Source: Paramarasmius palmivorus (lineage: Eukaryota; Basidiomycota; Agaricomycetes; Agaricales; Marasmiaceae). From it: a stretch of DNA of 64,000 bases. The notes beneath the pieces were generated by a model, which searched no databases, was not told where the DNA came from, and worked only from the letters and a program-made list of their open reading frames with translations. Position numbers and translations under genes: made by a program. Each line of letters opens with the position of its first letter. The first letter of the stretch is position 1. The stretch spans positions 62,001 through 126,000 of the forward strand of contig JAYKXP010000011.1 in assembly GCA_037176845.1 (NCBI GenBank). Reading direction: 5' to 3'. Positions 10,762 through 22,383 of the stretch are shown here, piece by piece.

Positions 10762-11219
10762 TCAAGGCCTCGACGTAACTGTTCCAATAGCGCCGCCGTA
10801 CAAGTTGGCACCCTGATGCTCCACCATCCACTTGGAGTTAGAGCCGTTGACGGTCCAGGTGTTGACCTTACTACCCCAAGGGCAGTCCCAGTAGAAGTGA
10901 CGAATGGTCTTATTGTTGTCATTGACGTCGACAAGATCGAAGGATCCTTCAGTTCCAGAGGAAGCGTCAGATCTCCCGGAAGAGTTGATCTGGAACTTTT
11001 CGTCGGGGCCAATGACCTTGCCTTCGATCTCGTCTTTGCTGATCTCCTTGTCCTTGTTGCCTAAAGCAAAGTAAGCTAGTGTACAGTACTGAACACAGGG
11101 AGCAAAGGCAACTGACCGTCAGCGTGGAACTTGCCCCAGCTAAGGCTAACATTCTTGACTTTCATCGGGCCGTTGCCGACATTGTGGAGGATGATGATGA
11201 TATATTGAGCATAAGCCAT
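10762..11219 (-). CDS. Aegerolysin family protein with altered C-terminus
   Basis: Small beta-sandwich protein of the aegerolysin family, membrane-lipid-binding proteins of fungi; some act with a MACPF partner to form pores. Exons on minus: 11219..11117 and 11060..10762 (133 residues). Family marks are the MAYAQ start, the HNVG and WGKFHADG segments, HFYWDCPWGS and the KWMVEH segment. It has no signal peptide, which is normal here. Near 10770 the frame departs from the family: it ends early at 10762, while the usual last residues are encoded in another frame closing at 10748. That is a single-base break close to the C-terminus. No MACPF-type partner gene was recognised in the window. A TATA box lies about 70 bp upstream. 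Confidence 0.85.
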
Positions 11220-11285
11220 TATCGAGGGTGGTTTGTGAAGATGTGGTTGTGAGTACTCTGAGGTTCCGAGGTCTCGATTAAGGTC

Positions 11286-11292
11286 TTTTATA
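11286..11292 (-). promoter_or_regulatory. TATA box of the aegerolysin gene
   Basis: TATAAAA on minus, 67-73 bp upstream of the ATG at 11219. Confidence 0.45.
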
Positions 11293-11299
11293 TGCTCCA

Positions 11300-12806
11300 T
11301 GAAACGCGAAAATGAAAGCCCCAGATTCATTCTCGAAATGGCTTTGACCAACAGAGCCGAACAGCAAGATATGTCAGTGTCACCTTGGGGGTCATGTTGT
11401 TCTACCCTGACATCTCCTCCTGTGTGGTTCCTGGAATACTGGCCGTTCTACAGCCATCTGTTCGGAACCGATGACGGAGCCAGATTGCAAGTTTCCATCT
11501 CTATTGGCGAGTATGGTGCCCACATCTCGATTGAAACCATGAGATATCCAACCATCAGCTACTGTTAGGTGGCACCCATTAAGGCTGAAGAATCAATGTC
11601 GTCAATTGAGGTGCATGCAACGACATGTTCTTGAATTTGGAACGATCAATTCTAGAACCCCGCCATGAGAGGACAGGTTCCTGTCAATTCCGTTACGGGT
11701 GCATTGGGGAGTGTCATATAACTCACCTACAAGAACATGAGCCCACCAATCAGAAACATACGTTGCTCCATTCGATTACATTTTCCTGCACAGCGGAATT
11801 CCAAGTCTTAGGCATTGGCTCCAAATTGCGACTTGACGAAACGGGGGTCTCGAGCCTTGACAAACTTGAAGGTTGTCCTTGTTTCTGAACTTCGTCCAGG
11901 TCTTGGTATTCATCTACGTTGTGCCAAACTTTCTGGGCATAATGTTGACACGTAAAAGGGAGGCCATGGCCTATGCAATTTATAGCCTCGACAAAAGGAC
12001 CGTCTGGAGAACCTTTGTCAATCACAAAAAAAAACTAAGGTACGGGAACTGCGCACCTATACACAGGAAAGCTGGTCGTTTTGACGAGCGCCTCGCAAAC
12101 CCCAAGTTAATAGACTCCAGACCCACAACACTGACAGCATACCCCGAGAAACAGGACCTGTATAGAGAGAGAGCCGAAGAGAATATTGTCAATCGGCGTA
12201 AAAGGTTCTACTCGCATGACACACACACCAAAATCGTTGGTCCCCACTTGTATGTACGAGATCTAAGCCTGCCCAGAGATTGAAAGTAATAGGCTATATC
12301 CTATCCGCGGTGCCATTCTGGCGACGAAGCGAACCATGTTGACCCTTTTTCTGAGCTTGGTCAAGGAATGCCTTTTTAATGTGCTGTTATCGCATAAAAA
12401 AGATGTGACCATGAGTAGATTATAGATTCAATGAACCAAAAGTACTCACCATTATCGCCCTTCTCCGAGTGAACCGTACGCTCAACGTACGCTACATCCA
12501 TGTAGCCTTAGTAGTTGCCATGATCCAGTTCACTGAAAGACCTTTGACCGTTCGTAGCTCCAGAATTGTCGGTAGGCCCTCTAAGCCCGTTTTGTGCCGG
12601 TTTCTAACGGTATAAATGAGGGATTCCATGTTTTCGGAGTGATAAGTAGGAAAGTGGTGAGAACAAAAGAAGCAAAAGGTACCGCGGCGTCGTGACCTCT
12701 TCCTATCCACGATCATCGACATCAGTAGCGACTACTCGAATACTCTAAATATAGGTGAGTTCTATCATTTCCTTTATATGCATTTGTGAACTTTCTAGGT
12801 ATAGGA
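11300..12806. other. Long intergenic stretch, no supported gene
   Basis: Contains a plus frame at 11873-12283 and overlapping minus frames at 11750-12025. None has a recognisable domain or convincing splice partners. At the right end, 12755..12798 is a good GT-AG intron, probably in the 5' UTR of the following F-box gene. Confidence 0.4.
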
Positions 12807-14621
12807 ATGGAATCAAATTGCAATTCAAGAAAAATCACTCTATGCGACAGTTGCCAAAACGAATTTGTTTTCACTCCTCACCCACCCGTTTCAAAGCATG
12901 CTTTGCGTACATATCTCCATCCCTCAGAAGACGAAATGGCTGAGACCGTAGTCATCCTGAAGGAAGAAAGTGATCTGCACCAACGTCTTGGAGACGAAAT
13001 TACACACCTCCGAGAGCTCACCAAGACTCTGGAGCAGGAACAAGTGCTACTCGAACAAACAATGTCAGAACGTCGCGCTTGGTTGTCTCCAGTGCGAAAA
13101 CTACCCCCGGAAATTTTGGACCAGATCTTTTGGCAGTACGTTCGGAGCTTCAAATTCGCGCTGAAGGTGTTCCGAAAGCAAAAGCAGAACCACCTTCTCG
13201 CTCCTCCGATGCTACTTTCCCAGGTTTCATCATATTGGAGGATGCTTGTTTCTTCACGTCCTGACCTGTGGTCTTCGATATCCGTGGACGTCTACACCCT
13301 CGAACTTGACCTTATGACCATCCTCCCGTTGTATTTCCAGCGTGCAAAGGAAACCCCGTTGAATCTACGGATTGTCGACTCACACCAAGGACGTGGAGAG
13401 GACTTCGAAATAATCAGGAGACCACCCATGTATCTTGGACTTCATGGCTACTCGGCTTATGTGGCAATGATGAAGGAGATATCAAGATGCAAAATATTAT
13501 CATTATACGTCGATTCTGAACTGTTGGATGGGATTAAATCCGAGTTCAAATCTCGTACATTGTCTTTCCCTCACCTCCGCACATTATACGACAACACCGG
13601 AACCTGGAATCCGACCGATTCGCAAAATGGATGGTTCTGGAGGCCCATACGGAACGCAGCCCCAAAGCTGACCGAAGTCACTTCGAACAGCCGAGGCAGA
13701 GTCGATTCATTTGCATATCACCAGATCACGATGTTGAACCTGGGATTCGTGGACCTGCTACCACTGGTCAGAATCCTGTCCATTTCCCCCAATCTCCAGA
13801 CGCTCAGAGTGGATGGAGTATTCGGCGAGATGTCGACAGAGGGGTATTGTGCTCCTTCCAATCCGCCATTGCTATCGCACCTCCGAAAATTATCGCTCGG
13901 AGGTGTCGACCTCGACAGCTTGTCTTTCATCCTCCGATCATTTACAGCCCCCACCCTTACATCTCTCCAACTTGAAATCGACTCTGATCCTCCCAATGTT
14001 GTGTGGAACATTCAATCATTGGTCGCATTCATCGCCCGTTCCTCATGCCAAATACAAGTTATCACCTTAAACGTAGGCGACACCAACCTGACGCTAGATT
14101 CAATCGCCGAGCTTCTGGAAGCCACTCCGCAATTGGTGTCTCTACAAGTACGCGTTAATGAAGGCGGGGAGCATGGCATCACAGATGAATGGACACGCCG
14201 TCTTCTCTCGAAGTTGACGATTGCCGGCTCTGAGCCAGTCCTAGTGCCGAGACTTAGACGCCTTCGTGTCGCGGAAGGGCAAAATGACATGTGGCCGTGG
14301 TTGAATGAACGAGTAGGTGGTGTTATTATCGGGATGGCAGAGACAAGGAGCAGAACCTGGCTCACGGCGCATAAGCTGGCTGATAGAGTTTGTCCTCTTG
14401 AGACGATAAAGCTGGCATTCAGCACAGGATATGGTGATGTATCAGACTGTATGGACAAGTTAGAAACCCTAGAGAAGGATGGGATGGACATTGATCTAGC
14501 ATGGTCCGGAGATGAAGATGACGAGGATGAAGATCAATCCTCGATGTTCAGTGATAGCGATTACGATTCAGAAGATACCTACCAGTCCGACGAGAGTGAC
14601 TTCGATGACGATGGATATTAA
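12807..14621 (+). CDS. F-box protein with coiled coil and acidic tail
   Basis: Single-exon gene of 604 residues. I chose the ATG at 12807, just after the AG of a likely 5'-UTR intron, because the upstream in-frame codon lies inside that intron. Residues 10-20 hold a CDSCQNEF pair of cysteines. Residues about 50-95 form a heptad-rich coiled coil (HLRELTKTLEQEQVLLEQ). The F-box follows at LPPEILDQIFWQYV with SQVSSYWRMLVSSRPDLWSS. The long middle part is Leu-rich. The last 40 residues are very acidic (DEDDEDEDQ and a Ser/Asp-rich end). This coiled-coil plus F-box order is common in Agaricomycetes and would place it in an SCF-type ligase. Substrate unknown. Confidence 0.85.
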   Translation: MESNCNSRKITLCDSCQNEFVFTPHPPVSKHALRTYLHPSEDEMAETVVILKEESDLHQRLGDEITHLRELTKTLEQEQVLLEQTMSERRAWLSPVRKLPPEILDQIFWQYVRSFKFALKVFRKQKQNHLLAPPMLLSQVSSYWRMLVSSRPDLWSSISVDVYTLELDLMTILPLYFQRAKETPLNLRIVDSHQGRGEDFEIIRRPPMYLGLHGYSAYVAMMKEISRCKILSLYVDSELLDGIKSEFKSRTLSFPHLRTLYDNTGTWNPTDSQNGWFWRPIRNAAPKLTEVTSNSRGRVDSFAYHQITMLNLGFVDLLPLVRILSISPNLQTLRVDGVFGEMSTEGYCAPSNPPLLSHLRKLSLGGVDLDSLSFILRSFTAPTLTSLQLEIDSDPPNVVWNIQSLVAFIARSSCQIQVITLNVGDTNLTLDSIAELLEATPQLVSLQVRVNEGGEHGITDEWTRRLLSKLTIAGSEPVLVPRLRRLRVAEGQNDMWPWLNERVGGVIIGMAETRSRTWLTAHKLADRVCPLETIKLAFSTGYGDVSDCMDKLETLEKDGMDIDLAWSGDEDDEDEDQSSMFSDSDYDSEDTYQSDESDFDDDGY

Positions 14622-14710
14622 TGTATGTGTATTACTAGATGAATATCAAGATCTACATATACACAGGATATTGGATTATAATCGAGATATAAGTAGCTCG
14701 ATGCGTGTCA

Positions 14711-15619
14711 TCAATACTGGGAAGTTCTGATAGCCAAGTCCATGCTCTTCCATACCGCTGTCTCGACATCGACTATGCAACAGTCATCAGCCAGCACATC
14801 AAAAGTCACGCCCTTCTTCAGTGCGCAGGTCTCTATGTCCTTCAGTGCGACAACCCGGAGGTTCAGTCGAGGTACACCATGCACGTCAGGTTTATTCTCT
14901 CCACGGATACGGGCTACAAAAAGATCCGCATACTTTCCTCGAGTCACATACATGGGTTTTTGTGTCAGCCGTGTCGGCGATACAGGCTGCAGTCGCATTG
15001 CAGAAGGGACATGGTGTACCATTCTTCGGTAACTGAATTCTAGCCACCGTTTCTGGGGAGTGACGCGTACGGTTATAGAAACTTTCTGGTTTTCGAGTGT
15101 AATGGAAGGTTTGGGATCTAAAAGAATCCCGGTTGCTACTACGATGAATTTGAGGCGAGTGATTTGGTGATGACGCGCAGCCTCAAGTAGCCAGTTTTGA
15201 CTCGGGTGAAATGGACATTCTAAATTGACGATGCTTCTCTGCCCAGCTTCAGTACGATCCGTATTCTCTGAAATGCGGTGAGAAAGTAGCAAACCTCAAT
15301 AACATGACTACTCACTCGTAATCCCTTCCGACCGCTGGCTTTGATGAGTTGCAACCACTGGATTCCTGCCGTTCACTGCGTCTTCCTCGTCCGATGACAG
15401 TCTTCCACAACATAGTACCTCATATACCTCATCCATTTCATCATCGTCAGTGGTATCATTCATATAGCTTGAAATCTGAACGACTCCGTGACGAATATAC
15501 TCCATCTCTTGCTGGTTCTGAATAATTGGTGCCATTGGTGTCAAGTCCAGATAAGATGATCGTTCAAAATTCCTCGGTGGCCTCGCTATTTCTACGCAGT
15601 CGAGAAACTGTCTATGCAT
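14711..15619 (-). CDS. Conserved-looking hypothetical protein
   Basis: Two exons on minus, 15619..15316 and 15267..14711, joined by a 48-nt intron in phase (286 residues). The first exon is acidic near residues 57-90 (NDTTDDDEMDEVYEV). The second carries a basic, beta-rich stretch with WLEFSYRRM and a segment containing YVTRGKYADLFVARIRGE. No domain recognised. The ATG at 15619 directly follows a TTTCACCAG acceptor-like sequence, so a 5' non-coding exon is possible. Frame quality and splice sites support a real gene. Confidence 0.6.
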
Positions 15620-16686
15620 TCTGGTGAAAATTAGCACAAAAAGCTAAAGATTGTAACGTATGCCTATAACTTGCCGACTAATCCGTGCGAGTGATCCCAT
15701 CGAGCTGGTGTGATAGTCAGATAATAGGTATTGCTCTCCGGATGTGGTCCATTGAGAGTTGACTGGGACCGGTCCTCAGGCCTCAGGCCTCGAGCTCAAG
15801 TGCTGAAGCAATGATATTCGGGGGAGCATGGGAAAATCGGGGCTTACCCGAGGTACTTACGCGTTTCGGTATTTCCATCGGACGCGGCCGAATCACCGTT
15901 CCCTTTTTCAATCCATCACCATTGGGCCTCAGCCTCACCTCAGCCTACTAATTCTGTCTGTCTCGAAACAAATCAGGATCGAAAAGGTGTCCTTAGTTGC
16001 AGGTTAAATGAAGACGTCTGTGTTTACCTATTGTATCGATATGGGGCTGACCTTTTGATGCAGAACCCGACCGAATAGAGTATAACGCCCAAGCTTAGCA
16101 ATGCCAATAGTAATCATCGTCAATTGAATTCGACTCATGTAAACTGAGCACATCGCACTTGGCCCAACACCCATGGCTTTGCCGTATCCTAGTACAGCTC
16201 GATCCTATACTCTCCGTTACACTACTATCAAGAGCATGCAATATGGTTCCCATACTACTCTTGATTCAGTCGACTGCTATCGTTAGATGGTTCGGTTGGA
16301 GCCCGACATTCTTACGAATCTATAAGTCATGGTACGCCACAGGAAGCTGCACATATTCTCTAACATACATAATTCCCTCTTAGAACCTCTTCCGAATTCA
16401 AATTGGATGACAGACACGGCAAGACCCGGTGCTACTGTGATGCATACGGACCTCCACAAGACTTGAAGGGTGTTAGGAAGTCAAGTCTGACGAAATCATT
16501 CATGAAAACGGGGCAGTACTGGACTTCTTAAGGACATAGAGAGGTCAGAGATTAGAGTTTGATTGTTGCAGCATGTCTTTACTCAGTGCCTCGTCGCCAA
16601 CCCCGTAAAGCAAAGGGCCATACTATATGGGCAGTCTGGGGGTCGCCTTACTTCTATTTGCTACGTTGATGGAGGCCCCAGTCAGC
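15620..16686. other. Intergenic, no supported gene
   Basis: Spacer between the divergent hypothetical gene and the first P450. There is a small GGCCTCAG-type direct repeat near 15775-15795. A 74-codon plus frame at 16159 has no domain. No clear TATA box before the P450. Confidence 0.4.
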
Positions 16687-18641
16687 ATGGGTGTCGTTGC
16701 GCATTCTCTGGCCGCTGTTTTTCTCTTACTAACCGCTATCGCGGTTTACCGTTTTGCCCTGCATCCACTACGCCGTTTTCCAGGGCCCAAGCTTGCTGCG
16801 GTGACGGATTACTACCAGGCCTACTTCGATATCGTGAAAGGCGGAGAGCTGCTGAATCATCTTCGAGATCTACATGTGAAATATGGTGACCAATGGTTCT
16901 ATCTTGTTGCCTCAGTTGGCTAAGTTATGTGTAGGACCCGTCGTGCGAATCGGTCCAAACACGGTGAGACTATGCAATCTTGATTACGTGCTCGAATATT
17001 TAATTCGTTGAAACCTCTAGCTCCACTTTGCGGACGCAGATGCATACCACGATATTTATACTCATGGGCAGTCTTTCACCAAATACAAGACATTGTATAG
17101 CGCAGGTGGCCAAGCCGATTCGTCGGTCTCCTTTGTAGATCCTCAGAAGGCACGATCACGGCGAACGATCTTGAACCCTCTCTTCTCGCGTCGTGCGATT
17201 TTGAAGCTCGAACCGGTTATTCAGGAAAGGGTGCGTCGTTGCCTGGTGTTTCAGGAGTTAATAAATTGCTTATCATTGTAAAAAGGTCGACAAACTGATT
17301 CACAGGCTGAGTGCTTGGCCGAAGAACGAAACAGTCAACATGTCCTTTGCTTTCAAATGTATATCATTGGATGTTATCAGCGAATACTGTTTCGCTAATT
17401 GTTTCAACGCACTGGACACCTCCGACTTTCGACACCCAAGCCTCTGTGCTATCCAAGAGCTTCTGCCGAATCTCTGGAAACAGAAGCATTTTCCTATTCT
17501 TTTGAAAGTCGTCGACCTACTCCCCGAATCACTTGTCCTGTGGATTAACCCTGGTATTCGTCCCCTTCTAGATATCAAACGCACCCTTGCCACACAGGTC
17601 GATCGACTACTCGCCGACAACGAGGCTCTGAAGGCCGTTGAACACGCGACGATATATCACCACATGTTTGACCCGGGAGCAGAAAAACATGACAGTACTC
17701 ACCGTCATGTTCGTCCGACACGAAAGTCCCTCGTAGATGAGGCTCTGACTCTCATTGGAGCGGGCAGTGATACGGTTGGCGTGACTTCCACCGTTGGTAC
17801 TTTCTACGCTCTCCACAACCCTGAAATAGCCCGCAAACTGAAGGATGAATTACTGAGTGTCTGGCCAGACCCTGAAGGTTCAATGAGCTTGTCTGTACTG
17901 GAGAAGCTGCCGTACCTTGTGAGCCAAGTTTCATACGTCTTCTACACATTCTTAGGATGCTCACATAGGCTGGTTAGACCGCATTCATCAAAGAATCCTT
18001 GCGACTGGGTCATGGTGTAGTATCACCACTACCTCGGGTTATTGGGTCAGATGCGACAATCGGTCGATGGGCGATTCCAGCTGGGGTAAGTATTCCGAGT
18101 GAAAGCTCAACAGCAGACTGACAGAAGCGGACTGGTCTTAGACTGTAGTTGAAATGAGCGGTGTACTACTCCATGAAGACCCTGATGTCTTTCAAGACCC
18201 TCAAACTTTCTCCCCTGAGCGGTGGCTTCAACCTGCTACACGAAATTTGGACTTCAATCTTGTTCCATTCTCGAGAGGACCTAGAATATGGTTAGTTTTC
18301 AAGAATCTTGTCTTCTGCCCTAACCTGATACCCCTGATTTACTTAGCCTTGGTCTGAAGTACGCCATTTTTGGATCACTGTTGCGTCCCTGCTGATTATA
18401 TGATGCGTACAGCTTAGCATGGTGTGAATTGTATCTCATCTTCGCGAACGTGTTCAGGAAATTAGATCTGAAGATAGTCGGTACAACGTGAGTCCGACCG
18501 GGTTCCGATGGCATCGTTCTTGAGGAGCTCGCTTGGCTGATGGGGTCAACGCATAGGTTGGAGGACATTCGGAACTATAAGGAATACATGGTTGCTTACT
18601 GGGAGAGTAAAACGTTGAACGTCGTTGTGAATACGAGCTAG
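16687..18641 (+). CDS. Cytochrome P450, trichodiene-oxygenase-like
   Basis: Membrane-anchored microsomal monooxygenase. Nine exons: 16687..16885, 16935..16963, 17021..17230, 17286..17918, 17978..18085, 18142..18290, 18347..18358, 18413..18487 and 18557..18641, closing to 499 residues. An N-terminal anchor precedes FPGPKLAAVT. The oxygen-binding helix has AGSDT, the K helix KESLR (ExxR), the PERF-like motif is FSPERW and the haem loop is FSRGPRICLG; the intron before exon 7 splits the Cys codon. Exon 7 is only 12 nt. Exon lengths match the P450s at 58588 and 62902 almost throughout, so all three belong to one subfamily. An upstream in-frame ATG at 16627 exists, but paralogue lengths favour 16687. 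The substrate is probably a terpenoid or similar lipid, by family analogy only. Confidence 0.85.
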
Positions 18642-18657
18642 ACATTTCACACTTATC

Positions 18658-19394
18658 CTAGCGGAGTGTAAGATTATAATCCAAGAACATCTCGGTACGA
18701 AGGGAGAAGAGAAATATAACGCCAGTTACCGCACACCTTTCTCGAGCTTCGGAAATGGCTTTGAAAAAGCTACGTGAGCGAGACCTGAAGACCTGAAGCT
18801 TTGAGGGTTGACTGGAGAGTTCTGGTCTCACGCTTTGCACGACGTTGACAATCGACTGAGCAAAATCATCCGCTCCCAAAACCGGTGAAGACGAGGTGGA
18901 AGTCGCAACATTCCCTCGCACTCTATCCACTACCGCCCCTGCCCGTTCCATGATGTCCTTTTCCTCGTCGACCGAAAGCACCGTCGTCGCATGAGCCTTA
19001 ACCCGCTCCTTAACCCGCTCCTTCATCTCTTCCTGAATCCTCCGGCGCGCCTCCTTATCAAGCTCGCCTGCGAGCGATTATCATTGAGTCTGCCTAGGGG
19101 AGACTGGCGCCTCCTCGTCAATGTCATCAAAGTCGTCTTGTTTGACAGCTCAGATGGTCCAATGGAGTATGCGTATAAACCAACGGCAAATGCCCCGAGA
19201 AGAATGCCAGCAATAGCGTTTTTCAAGAGGAATGGCTGACGTGCGCGTCGTAGACCTGGGGACATGGACTGGTCAGTGGTTTTAGGTTGAGCTTTGAAAA
19301 ATGTATGACGAGAGTGGAGACGTACGCTCGAGCTTGGATGCTATGATTTTGCTGCTTTTTGCGGATCGACGTATTTTTTGGACCAGCCTTCCAT
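18658..19394 (-). pseudogene. Decayed COA3-like cytochrome c oxidase assembly gene
   Basis: COA3-type proteins are single-span mitochondrial inner-membrane factors for cytochrome oxidase assembly. On minus from 19394 the frame reads MEGWSKKYVDPQKAAKS, then meets a TAG where a residue is expected, continues HPSSSS across a GT-AG intron, and enters MSPGLRRARQPFLLKNAIAG with the membrane span ending LYAYSI. The conserved AVKQDDFDDIDEEA that should follow is present but one base out of frame. A further minus frame (19026..18658, starting in a charged helix with KERVKERVKAH) may be the old C-terminus or a separate remnant. One nonsense codon plus one frameshift make this copy unlikely to work. COA3 is normally needed for respiration, so an intact copy probably exists elsewhere. 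Confidence 0.6.
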
Positions 19395-19700
19395 GTCGTA
19401 ACTTAGTAGGCTTTTGAGATGCAAGTGAGGTTTGGGAAGAAAGAATGGAATTCGAGGGGACGCGCGCTTATCCTGGTGTTCGCTTTTCTTCCAAAACCAC
19501 GAGCTACCACTCTGGTCGGTACCTTTGCAAAAAGACTTCTAGCGTATGTAAAATATCTCTTCTATTTTCTATGCTTGTGGTGATAACGAGTCTTTCAGTC
19601 TCCACCTGACGCGACTTCTACGAGTCTTCTATCTCTTCCCTGAACCCGAACAAAGATTACGCCTCATTTCGGTCACGATGATGATGAAGGTCGAAGCACG

Positions 19701-19708
19701 TATAAATA
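19701..19708 (+). promoter_or_regulatory. TATA box of the second P450
   Basis: TATAAATA 25-32 bp upstream of the ATG at 19733, a close spacing implying a very short 5' UTR. Confidence 0.45.
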
Positions 19709-19732
19709 TCTGGCAAAATCCAGGATCTCAGC

Positions 19733-22067
19733 ATGGCTATCTCTGCACCTCTTGAATATCTTCTAGTCGCAGCCCTACTCTGCCTCTCTTCCCTTCTGCT
19801 TGTTCAGCGTCGGAACGTCCGGTGGTTACCCCTTCCTCCTGGACCGAAACCTCTCCCTCTTATTGGTAGATAACGCGCAAAGGCTTCGGTGATAATGCAC
19901 CTGACTAGGTTCACTATAGGAAACCTTCTAGATGTCCCTGCAAGTTTTGAATGGGTTACCTTTGCTGAATGGAGTCGAGAGTACAGTACGTCATAATCTC
20001 AATAACGCAGTCGACACTCTTATGACCATCCCCTACAGATTCAGATATCATTCATTATCGAGTGTTCGGGACATCTACAATTGTTTTAAACTCTCAGAGA
20101 GCTTGTCACGACCTACTTGAAAAGAAATCGAACATCTATTCCAGCCGGTACAGTCATCTTGGTTAGACCCTCTCCGTAATAGCGCACTAAGCTCTATCTT
20201 AGGCCGAGGTGGGTCATGTTGAACGAAGTGTACGTGACATGACTTTTCAGCTCATCGAAACTAGCTGACACCAATGCACTATTAGAATTGGGTACGTACA
20301 TAATATCGTCCACTACACCAAATCTGGGAGTAATTCGTGATAGATGGGGTTGGGCTTTCACCACGATGCCATACGGCAAGGAGTGGAATGCACGCCGTAA
20401 ACTGTTCGCTCATGGTACGTCCTTCATCTGACCTTTCTTATCAGCGAATGTTTATGGTTCTCTGAAGAATTCAGTCCAAAACAGACAGAACGCTATCAAC
20501 CCCACTCTCTCAAAGCTGTTCGCACTTTCTTGCTCGATTTGCTTTCTCAGCCGCATAATTCTCAGCGGCTGTTACGACAGTAAGTATATGATTTATTCAT
20601 TATATCGCTTATCTCAACCTATAACCAGTATGGCTGGCTCAGCCATCTTGTCAATCACATATGGGTTATCCATCAGGTCTGCAGATGTTGGGGACTCCGT
20701 AATCGACATGGCAGAGCGAGCATTAGAGAGTTTTGTCACGGCTGCTGTTCCAGGCACGTTCTGGGTGGTGAGTTTTGTTACTCAAGCTTTATTGTGTCTG
20801 TAGATTGATTGAGTTTAGGATTACCTACCCGTTTTGAAGTACATCCCGTCCTGGTTTCCGGGGGCATCCTTCAAGCGTAAAGCAAGGGAATGGGCTAAGG
20901 ACGTCGATGAGATGTTGAACATGCCCTTCGACATTGTAAAGTCAAACCTGGTGCGTTACGACCTTGCATTTATTATCCCAGTCGCTAACGTCGAAACTAG
21001 ACGAAGGGAATTGTCCGACCTTGTTTCGTTTCCCATTGCTTGTCCAACATCAACACCCTTGACCCAGACGAGATTGTGTACAATGAAAAGGTGGCGCGGG
21101 AAGCAGCAGGCGCCATGTATGAAGGTATGTAGTTGACATGATGATCTCTTTCATAGCTCAACGACATGAAATTCAGCCGGCACAGATACCACAGTCGTAG
21201 CATCCATCACCTTCATCCTCATGATGATTTGTCATCCGGAGATACAGCGCAAGGGTCAAGAAGAGCTTGACAGGGTGGTCGGGCAAGATAGGCTGCCAAC
21301 ATTTGACGACAAGGAAAATCTGCCCTATGTTTATGCAATCATCAATGAGGTTATGAGGTAGGCCTTCTTATCAACACATCTGATTCGATGGTTCGGCTTA
21401 AAGGAAGTAGGTATCAACCCGTCAACCCCGCAGGTATGCTATCTCTAGCTTGATGCCAGTGCAACTGCTGAAGTTTCAACAGCGTTGGCGCACCTTGTAT
21501 CTGAAGAAGACGAATACAACGGCTACAGAATACCTAAAGATTCCGTGGTAATCGGTAACGCATGGTGGACATTCTTCTCTATCATTGGTCGACCGTCGAG
21601 CTGATACAGAACCAGGGCGATCCTCCACGACGAAGACACGTACGGGCCCCACACGGACACTTTCGATCCCAGTCGCTTCCTGACTCCTGAAGGGAAGATA
21701 AATTCAGCAATCCCTGAGCCTACATCCTTCTTCGGTTTTGGCAGGAGGTTTGTTAATGTCCCAGCTTGGCGTTACTATTGAAAACTGACTTTCACGAGTA
21801 GAACATGTCCAGGCAGACATCTTGCGAATTCAACTGTATTTGCGGTGGTTGCATCGTTGCTTCACTCATTCAACATATCGGGGATAGGGACCATGACACA
21901 GCAATATGAGTCGTCTTTGCAAAAGTGTGTCATCGCTCTTTCTAGTGCTCTGAACTAGACCTAACCGCCGAAACAGTCGGCCAGTACCGTTTGAGTGCGA
22001 AATCAGACCACGCTCTGCTCGACACGAAGAGTTGATTCAATCTTCCGTGAGTATGATAGATGATTAA
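19733..22067 (+). CDS. Cytochrome P450, O-methylsterigmatocystin-oxidoreductase-like
   Basis: Second P450 type, unrelated in detail to the one at 16687. Sixteen exons close in phase to 516 residues: 19733..19865, 19920..19985, 20039..20147, 20203..20229, 20286..20291, 20344..20414, 20468..20579, 20629..20767, 20819..20950, 21001..21124, 21177..21357, 21411..21433, 21483..21564, 21616..21747, 21802..21924 and 21977..22067. An N-terminal anchor is followed by PLPPGPKPLPLIGN. The I helix has AGTDTT, the K helix EVMR, the meander FDPSRF and the haem loop FGFGRRTCPG. Exon 5 is a 6-nt microexon, needed to give the conserved GWGWAF region. All catalytic motifs are present and no break was found. The family often acts on polycyclic or polyketide-like substrates; the actual substrate is unknown. 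Confidence 0.85.
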
Positions 22068-22383
22068 ATGCTACTTCCTTTCAAAGGAAAGAGTCTGAGT
22101 ATTGAATAATTTTAAGAATGTGCATGTGAGAAACTACTACAGAAACATACTTAATGGAGTACATGCCAGGCGACGATTGCCAGAAGTGCGGGCTTTTGCT
22201 TGCTCTTCGTCCACCTACCATATCTCACAACAACATGGCCCATCACAGGTTCTGCTTTACAACAATATTTTGCCCTGCTAACATCTCTGTTCGTCGCATC
22301 TTTCTTAAGTTCAGGCCACGTTTCCCTTGATGATATCGGCTAGCTGTGTAGTAATGGTTAAACGAACATGAATCGTAACATGG

